A stretch of DNA of 5,372 nucleotides from Akkermansiaceae bacterium (GTDB lineage Bacteria; Verrucomicrobiota; Verrucomicrobiia; Verrucomicrobiales; Akkermansiaceae), in contig JALOTR010000256.1 of assembly GCA_025457805.1 (NCBI GenBank), positions 1 through 5,372 of the forward strand, given 5' to 3'. Numbering within the stretch: the first letter of the stretch is position 1; the number at the start of each line of letters is the position of its first letter. The notes beneath the pieces were generated by a model. It was given only the letters and a program-made list of their open reading frames with translations. It had not been told where the DNA came from and made no database searches. Positions 1-5,372 of the stretch are shown here, piece by piece. The translations under genes and the position numbers were made by a program.

Positions 1-345
1 ATCCTGCTGACGATCAACATCATCCTGCTGATCGTGGGGACTTTCATGGACATGACTCCCGCCGTGTTGGTGTTCACACCGATTTTCCTGCCGGTCGCGG
101 TGGGCATCGGGATGGACCCGGTGCATTTCGGCATGGTCCTGATTGCCAACCTTTGCATCGGCCTCTGCACGCCGCCGGTGGGCACATGTTTGTTCCTCGG
201 ATGCAGCGTTGGAAAGTCCAACATTGCGAAGGTTTCCTGGGCGATGCTGCCGTTTTACGCGGCGATGTTGGTGGGGCTGATCATCATCACCTATTGGCCC
301 TCCCTCTCGCTCTGGCTGCCCAAGCTCTTGAAAGTGATGGAGTGA
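1..345 (+). CDS. TRAP transporter large permease subunit (DctM family), C-terminal fragment
   Basis: Partial gene; the reading frame is already open at base 1 and ends at TGA 343-345, giving the last 114 residues. TRAP large permeases form the inner-membrane, ion-driven translocation channel that works with a small membrane subunit and a periplasmic solute-binding protein, usually for carboxylates or sialic acids. Seen directly: the family's C-terminal pattern of G-T-F-M-D-M, then a hydrophobic run with F-T-P-I-F-L-P, then G-M-D-P-V-H-F-G, then the T-P-P-V-G motif (bases 169-183), and a last hydrophobic helix ending W-L-P-K-L-L. Two to three membrane segments are present. The substrate cannot be told from this part. 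The small subunit and binding protein would be expected upstream, outside the window. It is on the same strand as gltX, 75 bases upstream of it, but nothing in that gap is clearly a promoter or terminator. Confidence 0.95.
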   Translation: MLLTINIILLIVGTFMDMTPAVLVFTPIFLPVAVGIGMDPVHFGMVLIANLCIGLCTPPVGTCLFLGCSVGKSNIAKVSWAMLPFYAAMLVGLIIITYWPSLSLWLPKLLKVME

Positions 346-420
346 GGCACCGGCCCACAAGCGGGCGGGATTCGCGGATATGGGATGGACGCGGCGGTTT
401 CCGGCGCTTACACCACGCGC

Positions 421-1740
421 ATGACCGTTCGCACCCGCTTCGCTCCCTCGCCCACCGGCTACCTCCATGTGGGAGGTGCCCGGACGGCTTTGTTCAACTG
501 GTTGTTTGCCCGCAAACACGGCGGCACTTTCGTGCTGCGCGTGGAGGACACCGATGAGGCGCGCAACACGGACGAAGCACGCCAGGCGATCTTCGATGGC
601 ATGAACTGGTTGGGGCTCGATTGGGATGAAGGCCCGCAGCGCGGTGGAAACTTCGGCCCATACTATCAAAGCGAGCGCACGGCGATCTACGATGCCTGGT
701 TCGCCAAGCTCGTGGCGGCGGACCGTGTTTACGAAGATGGTGGTGCCTGGCGATTCCGCTTCGAGCGTAAACCGATCACCATGCATGATCTCGTTTGCGG
801 CGAAGTGACCATCGACTACCGCGATGAGTCCAACACGCCGGATATGGTGGTGAAACGTTCGGATGGTTCCTATGTGTTCCACTTTGTGAATGTGGTGGAT
901 GATCTGGAGATGGAAATTTCCCATGTCATCCGGGGCGAGGATCACCTGATGAATACGCCCAAGCACCTTCAACTCATCGAAGCCTTCGGCGGCAAGGCAC
1001 CCCAATACGCGCACATTCCGCTCATCCTGAATGCGGATGCCTCCAAGATGTCGAAACGCGATGCCGGAGCCGCGGTGGGCGATTACCCAAGGCAGGGATT
1101 TCTGCCATCGGCTGTGGTGAATTTCGTGGCACTGCTCGGATGGTCTTCGAAAACAGATGAGGAAATTTTCACCATGGATCAATTGGTGGATCGGTTCTCG
1201 CTGGAAAACGTCAATCGCGCACCGGGCCGCTTTGATTTTGAGAAATGCAAGTGGGTGAGCCAGCAGCATTTGGCGGCACTCGACGATGCTGCCTATCATG
1301 ATGCTGCTTCGGCTTATCTCGCCCACTATCAACCGGAATTCCATGCGAGACCGGAACTCATCCAACTGACTCGTGGAAAAGTCCGCCTCTTCAATGAGAT
1401 CCCGGATTACGTCCGCCAGTGGCTGCCGGATGCGGTGATTGGATATGATGATGCGGAATTGATATCCAAAGTAACATCCAATCCCTTGGTGATTGAACAT
1501 TGGCCTGCAATGGCGGAAGGACTGAAATCCACCCCGATGGATGCGGTGGATTTTCTCAAGCAGTATGCAGAGAGCCATTCGCTCAATCTTGGCAAGCTCA
1601 TGTTACCGCTGCGCTACACGATTTCCGCCCAGAAGTCCGGCCCGGATCTGCTGCCTGCGATTTCCTTGTTAGGCGCAGCGGCGGCGGGTGAGCGAATGGA
1701 AAACTTCAGCAAGCAATTCATACAAGCCGCACAGGCATGA
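421..1740 (+). CDS. gltX: Glutamyl-tRNA synthetase, compact form lacking the zinc subdomain
   Basis: Class I aminoacyl-tRNA synthetase that charges tRNA-Glu with glutamate using ATP, in the cytoplasm. The 439 residues show the Rossmann catalytic core: R-F-A-P-S-P-T-G near residues 6-13, the HIGH-type signature as H-V-G-G (16-19), G-A-R-T-A-L-F-N-W (19-27), V-V-D-D (158-161), H-V-I-R-G-E-D-H (168-175) and the K-M-S-K-R loop (209-213). The residue after KMSKR is Asp where many homologues have His. The all-helical anticodon-binding part fills roughly 275-439. Start: ATG 421 puts the catalytic motif at its usual distance; an in-frame ATG at 385 would add 12 residues not expected in the family. 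No Shine-Dalgarno is visible at either. Oddity: after residues 101-105 (D-R-V-Y-E) the chain goes almost straight to W-R-F-R-F, so the usual segment of about 40 residues with the Cys cluster is absent; the protein is therefore shorter than the usual 460-510. It overlaps aroE by 4 bases. Confidence 0.97.
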   Translation: MTVRTRFAPSPTGYLHVGGARTALFNWLFARKHGGTFVLRVEDTDEARNTDEARQAIFDGMNWLGLDWDEGPQRGGNFGPYYQSERTAIYDAWFAKLVAADRVYEDGGAWRFRFERKPITMHDLVCGEVTIDYRDESNTPDMVVKRSDGSYVFHFVNVVDDLEMEISHVIRGEDHLMNTPKHLQLIEAFGGKAPQYAHIPLILNADASKMSKRDAGAAVGDYPRQGFLPSAVVNFVALLGWSSKTDEEIFTMDQLVDRFSLENVNRAPGRFDFEKCKWVSQQHLAALDDAAYHDAASAYLAHYQPEFHARPELIQLTRGKVRLFNEIPDYVRQWLPDAVIGYDDAELISKVTSNPLVIEHWPAMAEGLKSTPMDAVDFLKQYAESHSLNLGKLMLPLRYTISAQKSGPDLLPAISLLGAAAAGERMENFSKQFIQAAQA

Positions 1741-2642
1741 AGGCAGTTTACACCCTCGATGATCTCACAAGCCGCTCGGTTCTCGATGGGGGTTCATCCT
1801 CCCCTGCCCGCCTGGCGGTGCTTGGCTGGCCCATCGCCCATTCCGCCTCGCCGCGGATGCATCAGCCTGCCTTGGATGCAAACTCCATCGATGCCCGCTA
1901 TATCCGTTTGGAAGTCGAACCAGGAAACATCCCGAAAGCGTTTGCGAGAATGCAAGAGCTGGGATTCATCGGTTGCAACGTCACGGTGCCCCACAAGCTC
2001 GATGCGATGGCGAATTGCACCGAAGTTTCCCTGCAGGCCCAGGCGCTGGGTGCGGTGAATACGGTGGTATTCGATGGAGATATCATTCGTGGTTTCAACA
2101 CCGATGGGCCGGGCTTTCAAGCTGCTGTTGCCGATGACTTCGGAGCGGATCTCAAGGGCTTGAAAGTCGCCATCGCCGGTGCCGGTGGCGGAGCTGGACA
2201 AGCGATCGCCACCCAATGCGTGCTGGCAGGAGTGGCGAAGTTGGTTTTGATCAATCGCACGGTCGATAAGCTCGGTCCGCTTGCTGCCAGATTGAAGGAA
2301 ATCGGAACAGAGAGTGAACTCATCACGCTCTCATTCGAAGATATCACATTGGCAGAGCATTGCCTCGATTGCGATCTCATCGTCAACACATCGTCCCTCG
2401 GCCTCAAAGCGGGCGATCCCTCGGTGCTGGACCGTTCCTGCCTGAAAGCCGGACAATCGGTTTATGATACCATCTATCAGCCACCGGTCACACCGCTGCT
2501 TGCCTTGGCGCAAGAAACCGGTTGCCGCACATCGAATGGACTTTCCATGTTGATCCATCAGGGAGCCCTTGCCTTCCAGCATTGGTTTCCCGGTTCTTCA
2601 CCGCTCGAAGTGATGCGCAAGGCGCTTTCTCAGCGCGACTGA
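1737..2642 (+). CDS. aroE: Shikimate dehydrogenase (NADP+) with N-terminal extension
   Basis: Reduces 3-dehydroshikimate to shikimate with NADPH, the fourth step of the shikimate pathway to chorismate and aromatic amino acids; cytoplasmic. Of 301 residues, the substrate domain shows L-G-W-P-I-A-H-S-A-S-P (29-39; Ser36 and Ser38 bind substrate in the family), N-V-T-V-P-H-K with catalytic Lys87, G-A-V-N-T (105-109) and N-T-D-G with catalytic Asp123. The NADP domain has the glycine loop G-A-G-G-G-A-G (148-154) and N-R-T (173-175), the usual NADPH-phosphate clamp. The C-terminal substrate helix holds N-G-L-S-M-L-I-H-Q-G with Gln275. All key residues are present, so it should be active. About 25 residues precede the usual start of the fold; only an ATG at 1737 overlapping the gltX stop (ATGA) is available at that end, which supports a real extension and translational coupling. 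Its 3' end overlaps the opposing gene by 13 bases. Confidence 0.97.
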   Translation: MKAVYTLDDLTSRSVLDGGSSSPARLAVLGWPIAHSASPRMHQPALDANSIDARYIRLEVEPGNIPKAFARMQELGFIGCNVTVPHKLDAMANCTEVSLQAQALGAVNTVVFDGDIIRGFNTDGPGFQAAVADDFGADLKGLKVAIAGAGGGAGQAIATQCVLAGVAKLVLINRTVDKLGPLAARLKEIGTESELITLSFEDITLAEHCLDCDLIVNTSSLGLKAGDPSVLDRSCLKAGQSVYDTIYQPPVTPLLALAQETGCRTSNGLSMLIHQGALAFQHWFPGSSPLEVMRKALSQRD

Positions 2643-3787
2643 TTTGGAGCTTCCACAGGCGCTTCGGATGCGGGAACCAAGGGCACCACGCCGGGATCCT
2701 CCACCGAATACCAATGGCAGCCGAGGACTTGGGTGATTTCAAATCGACGCTCCATGTCCACTTCCGTGCGTTTCACCCGCACCCGGACGCGGATCATGCC
2801 ATCCGGATTGAGATCGGTGAGCTTGGAGCCGAACATTGTCTTTTTCTCACGCGCCAGTTTGAATCCCGCATCCAGCAACTGCCCGTTGCGGGTGCGGCGC
2901 GAAACCAGAAACTCCGGCGACTGGAAACCGGAATCCTCAGGCCGGCCGAAACGCGGGGCATACAACACGAGGCTGATGGCTTCCGCGTCCTTGCGCTCCT
3001 CCGCGAGACGTTCGCGTGCCAGCAGACGGAATTCCCCTTCGGATGCCTCGCTGCCGGCGAGAAACAAGGACCACGGATAATCGCTGAAGCGTGCAAAGTG
3101 GTCCCAATCGATCCGCCACTCGCCATTTTCCTCACGGAACACCACATCGTAGCGCCGTCCATCCGGAGTGGACCAAAGGGTTTCGATGGCTTTGCCATCC
3201 GGGAATTTCAACACCGAATTCCCCGCAGGCTGGAGCATCTGGGGATCAATGTTTGCCAGCGGATTCATGCTATAGAAACGTGCCATCCGGGATGCGGTGG
3301 TGACCGGAGATAACACGAATTGGTTGCGCTGCTCTGGAACACCGGCCTGCAGGAATCCGTTGAGCGCAGCTCCGCATTTCGGAAGATGATCGTCGAGAAA
3401 CATCATATCTTCATCGGATACCACTTCCTGTTTTTTCTCCGATACCGGAGGCGGCAGATCTTTGGGAGCGTCCACATGATACATCTTCCTCGCCCCGATC
3501 ACGATGAGTGCGAGCACGGCAGACCATCCGAGCACCAGCTTGAGCATGAGATGGTTGTTCTTGCGCTTGCGGACGCTGCGCTTGCCACGTGCATCCTCGG
3601 CCGTGGAAGTGCTTTCGGAAGCGGCGGGAATTTCCACTTTATTGACGATCACCTGGGCCTCCATGAAGCCGGTGGATGGATCCACCCCGCAATTCAGACA
3701 TAGGCGTTTGTCGTCATCCCCTGCCTTGGATTGGAACAGGGAACCACAACGTCCGCAGTGGAACCAAAACTTGTCGTGCTCGCTCAC
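2630..3787 (-). CDS. Zinc-ribbon single-pass membrane protein of unknown function, paralogue of its upstream neighbour
   Basis: I do not recognise the family. The 385-residue product starts with a probable zinc ribbon: C-G-R-C at 11-14 and C-L-N-C at 30-33. A Ser/Thr/Ala linker and a very basic patch (67-76, R/K rich) follow, then one transmembrane helix at about 80-99 (LVLGWSAVLALIVIGA). By the positive-inside rule the ribbon lies in the cytoplasm and residues 105-385 in the periplasm. The outer part is a mixed domain with I-D-W (226-228), L-Y-A-P (275-278), a strand-like R-V-R-V-R-V-K (333-339) and C-H-W (357-359), ending in a Pro/Glu/Val-rich tail of about 20 residues. There is no cleavable signal peptide and no enzyme motif. 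The start is GTG at 3785-3787, the only start codon that keeps the ribbon intact; it has no Shine-Dalgarno and lies 12 bases after the TAA of the neighbour, in the same frame. Real by composition, architecture and paralogy; role unknown, perhaps sensing or envelope scaffolding. Confidence 0.88.
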   Translation of the reverse strand: MSEHDKFWFHCGRCGSLFQSKAGDDDKRLCLNCGVDPSTGFMEAQVIVNKVEIPAASESTSTAEDARGKRSVRKRKNNHLMLKLVLGWSAVLALIVIGARKMYHVDAPKDLPPPVSEKKQEVVSDEDMMFLDDHLPKCGAALNGFLQAGVPEQRNQFVLSPVTTASRMARFYSMNPLANIDPQMLQPAGNSVLKFPDGKAIETLWSTPDGRRYDVVFREENGEWRIDWDHFARFSDYPWSLFLAGSEASEGEFRLLARERLAEERKDAEAISLVLYAPRFGRPEDSGFQSPEFLVSRRTRNGQLLDAGFKLAREKKTMFGSKLTDLNPDGMIRVRVRVKRTEVDMERRFEITQVLGCHWYSVEDPGVVPLVPASEAPVEAPNQSR

Positions 3788-3799
3788 TGGAAGGAGGTC
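3788..3799 (-). other. Twelve-base intercistronic junction carrying an anti-Shine-Dalgarno-like octamer
   Basis: Read on the - strand, the junction is TAA, then GAC CTC CTT CCA, then GTG. It contains ACCTCCTT (3798 to 3791), which is the sequence of the 16S rRNA tail rather than its complement, so it cannot act as a ribosome-binding site for the downstream GTG. The upstream TAA and downstream GTG are in the same frame. Translation of the second gene would therefore need reinitiation after termination, a leaderless-like or SD-independent mechanism, or stop-codon readthrough. The layout is seen directly; the mechanism is inference. Confidence 0.5.
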
Positions 3800-5080
3800 T
3801 TAGGGGGTAATCCAGTCCTTGTGAAGCATCTCTTCCACAAGCCATTGGTTGGGAAGCCCTCCACCCGGCGGGCGGGCCAGCTTGAGGGTGACTTTCTTTT
3901 TCTCCTGCGCCTCGTCGATGATGGCCCCCTTGCTCAGGACTCGGCCGAGATCGGCATCCACCTGGCTTCCCCGCAGGGTGTAAGCCCAGATGGCCTGCTC
4001 GCCGTCGGGCGAGTAAAGCTGAAAACTCTGATATTCCAGCTCCGGAAACACATCGGTGTAAAACCCGGAGGGCGAGGCAAGCGCGCGCACTTCCGAGGTA
4101 TCGCCGGAGCCCTTCGTCATTTCGTCAAAATCCGCCGTGGAATAACCCGTCGTGGCCTTCCAATCGAGATGGAGTTGCCCGTCCTTGAGCGCAAGGTAGG
4201 CGCTGAAAGAAGAGAAATCCGGCAGCAGTCCCTCAAGAATGCCGAATGCCTGGCCTTTTTGGTCGAAAACAAACCAATTGAGTCCCGATGAGGGATTCCA
4301 GTCGGCTGGAGCAATGGGTGCCCATTCCTTCCCGCGAACCAATGGTTCCACACTCTGGATATCCCGCAACAAGGGCAGCACATCGTCCACCAGCCTCGCA
4401 GTCGCGAATTTCCGGAACATCTGGGTAGCCTCCGGTTGCCGGGCGAGCATGTCCTGAATCGCTACGATCTCCTCGACGTTGTCATCGGTTTCGACGACCA
4501 ATTCCATCTCATCGCGGCGTTCGGCATTGGCCTGGTTGATTTTCGGCAGCATCACAAGCGAGGCGATCACCACCCCCGCCACGGTGACCGAAATGGCAGC
4601 AATCCAGCGGATCGAAAACCGGCTGGCCCTGCCCCATTCGCGGCCTTCGCCCTGGCGCTCCTTTGCCCCGGGATTTTCCGGCGGTTTTTCATGAAATGTG
4701 AGTTGTCGCGGCATCCGCGGTGCCGCCGGTTCTTCCGGATCGAGGCGCACCACCGATCCATCGATTTCCTGAACTTCGAGCCTCACCTCGGGTTCGTCCG
4801 GCAGGCGACGCTGGATGTTGGAATCGATCCGCAGCCCCTCGTCGCCCGACCCTCCCTGGGCGGCAGTTTCCTTCGGCCGCTTTGGAGGCAGGACGGCAGC
4901 CGGCAAGGTCGTCGGGACCTGCTCCACGACTTCATCCACGACGATGGGTCCCGTCAGACAGCCTTCCACGTCTCCCCAAGCATCATCCGGGGAAACGTCC
5001 GGAACATGGTTGTTGGGATCGGCGAGACTGGGATTCATCAGGGATACGGAACAGGTGAGAGAGTGGCCCGGGATGGGCAT
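3800..5080 (-). CDS. Single-pass membrane protein with long disordered N-terminus, unknown function
   Basis: Unrecognised 426-residue protein. Residues 1-150 are acidic and Pro-rich with no hydrophobic run, probably disordered. A single transmembrane helix lies at about 159-178 (W-I-A-A-I-S-V-T-V onward), preceded by basic residues R151, R154 and R158, so the first part should be cytoplasmic and 179-426 periplasmic. The outer part opens with a charged, helix-prone region (185-250), then L-D-W (305-307), L-Y-S-P (355-358), a strand-like K-K-V-T-L-K-L (395-401) and a final W413...W423. These landmarks recur in the downstream gene at matching spacing, so the two look like paralogues, but this one lacks the zinc ribbon. 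Start: ATG 5078-5080, 20 bases after the chaperone stop; ATG 5036-5038 (Met15) is a credible alternative. Neither has a Shine-Dalgarno. It is probably co-transcribed with the chaperone before it and the zinc-ribbon gene after it. Confidence 0.87.
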   Translation of the reverse strand: MPIPGHSLTCSVSLMNPSLADPNNHVPDVSPDDAWGDVEGCLTGPIVVDEVVEQVPTTLPAAVLPPKRPKETAAQGGSGDEGLRIDSNIQRRLPDEPEVRLEVQEIDGSVVRLDPEEPAAPRMPRQLTFHEKPPENPGAKERQGEGREWGRASRFSIRWIAAISVTVAGVVIASLVMLPKINQANAERRDEMELVVETDDNVEEIVAIQDMLARQPEATQMFRKFATARLVDDVLPLLRDIQSVEPLVRGKEWAPIAPADWNPSSGLNWFVFDQKGQAFGILEGLLPDFSSFSAYLALKDGQLHLDWKATTGYSTADFDEMTKGSGDTSEVRALASPSGFYTDVFPELEYQSFQLYSPDGEQAIWAYTLRGSQVDADLGRVLSKGAIIDEAQEKKKVTLKLARPPGGGLPNQWLVEEMLHKDWITP

Positions 5081-5100
5081 TGAGGCAAGCGGCTTTGGGT

Positions 5101-5372
5101 CTAATCTGCCGCCATCCCTCGCGCGAGCGCCTCGTCCATCGCCTGCTCGACCAAACGGGCCGCAATCGCCTCAGTGGCTGCATCCAGCCGCTGCACCGCC
5201 TGCTTGAGGGGCGTCGCCGCACCGCTTGCAAGAGCAGCCTTCACAGCCTCCACCGCAGACTCGATTTCTCCCCGCTCCTCGTCCAGCGCCAGTCCCTGCG
5301 CCAGCACGGCCTCCACCGCCGGGAGCAATTCCTCCGCCTTCAACTTCGCCTCGGTGAAAACCCGCTCCGCCA
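5101..5372 (-). CDS. Hsp70-family chaperone, HscA-like, C-terminal lid fragment
   Basis: Partial: the frame is open through the right edge, so only the last 89 residues are visible, ending at TAG 5101-5103. The fragment is Ala/Glu-rich and fully helical, as expected of the Hsp70 substrate-binding lid. It follows the HscA type: A-E-R-V-F, then a helix with E-E-L-L-P-A-V-E-A-V-L-A-Q, L-D-E-E-R, E-S-A-V-E-A-V-K-A-A-L-A-S-G, L-D-A-A-T-E-A-I-A-A-R, and a terminal E-Q-A-M-D-E-A-L-A-R-G that lines up with the end of E. coli HscA (A-A-R-R-M-D-Q-S-V-R-R-A-L-K-G, from memory). It lacks the Gly-rich tail and terminal EEVD-like or D-x-K-K motif of many DnaK proteins. HscA chaperones transfer of Fe-S clusters from the IscU scaffold. 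A generic DnaK paralogue remains possible because the ATPase domain is outside the window. It appears to be the upstream gene of the operon with the two membrane proteins. Confidence 0.72.
   Translation of the reverse strand, partial: AERVFTEAKLKAEELLPAVEAVLAQGLALDEERGEIESAVEAVKAALASGAATPLKQAVQRLDAATEAIAARLVEQAMDEALARGMAAD

Noticed and set aside
385..420. Upstream ATG giving gltX 12 extra residues
   Set aside because: Family members begin a few residues before R-F-A-P-S-P-T-G, as ATG 421 does. The extra residues are not expected and there is no RBS favouring 385.
346..420. Promoter or terminator in the gap between the TRAP permease and gltX
   Set aside because: TTGAAA at 328-333 has no acceptable -10 element about 17 bases on, and the GC-rich bases show no stable hairpin with a T-run.
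2622..2636. Bidirectional intrinsic terminator between the convergent genes
   Set aside because: The inverted repeat has only five base pairs and no T-run on either strand, so it is too weak to call as a terminator.
2522..3313. 263-codon + strand open frame opposite the zinc-ribbon gene
   Set aside because: Its translation is rich in His, Arg, Pro and Cys with no domain pattern, and it lies antisense to a gene with a coherent ribbon-helix-domain layout and a paralogue. It looks like a GC-rich shadow frame.
3731..4291. 186-codon + strand frame that includes AAGGAGGT at 3791-3798
   Set aside because: The perfect SD-like octamer is not followed within 5-12 bases by ATG, GTG or TTG on the + strand, and the translation has no family-like pattern, so it is not a start signal for a + strand gene.
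5039..5080. Lipoprotein signal (S-L-T-C) at the start of the 426-residue protein
   Set aside because: There is no basic n-region and no hydrophobic core before the Cys; the only membrane helix is at residues 159-178.
4436..5083. 215-codon + strand open frame opposite the 426-residue membrane protein
   Set aside because: Arg/His/Gly-rich composition typical of an antisense frame; no RBS and no recognisable motif. The opposite strand has the transmembrane helix and the landmarks shared with its paralogue.

Overview
The window looks like a chromosomal piece of a GC-rich Gram-negative bacterium, probably a member of the Verrucomicrobiota (Verrucomicrobiaceae-like). That placement is an inference from the style of the proteins: a glutamyl-tRNA synthetase without the usual zinc subdomain, a shikimate dehydrogenase with an extra N-terminal segment, and single-pass membrane proteins with no recognisable family. 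It is not supported by a marker gene. Coding density is close to complete. I see no tRNA, rRNA, CRISPR array, insertion sequence or phage gene, and no intergenic stretch longer than about 75 bases.

Left half, + strand (1-2642): the 3' end of a TRAP-transporter large permease (DctM family), a 75-base gap, then gltX (glutamyl-tRNA synthetase) and aroE (shikimate dehydrogenase). The last two overlap by 4 bases (ATGA) and are very probably one transcription unit joining tRNA charging to aromatic amino-acid biosynthesis. 

Right half, - strand (5372-2630, read right to left): the 3' end of an Hsp70-family chaperone whose C-terminal lid resembles HscA, followed after 20 bases by a 426-residue membrane-anchored protein and after another 12 bases by a 385-residue zinc-ribbon membrane protein. 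Spacing suggests one operon. The two membrane proteins match no family I can name. However, both have a cytoplasmic N-terminal part, one transmembrane helix and a C-terminal domain with the same landmarks (DW, LY-x-P, a final aromatic-x9-W) at nearly equal distances, so I read them as divergent tandem paralogues that have exchanged or acquired different cytoplasmic heads. They also lie in the same reading frame, separated by only one TAA codon and four sense codons.

The two units converge: aroE and the zinc-ribbon gene overlap tail to tail by 13 bases, with no room for a conventional terminator. None of the four starts inside the window has a clear Shine-Dalgarno sequence. The most interesting part is the HscA-like / paired membrane-protein operon. 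The functional link to Fe-S or metal homeostasis is a hypothesis from context only.
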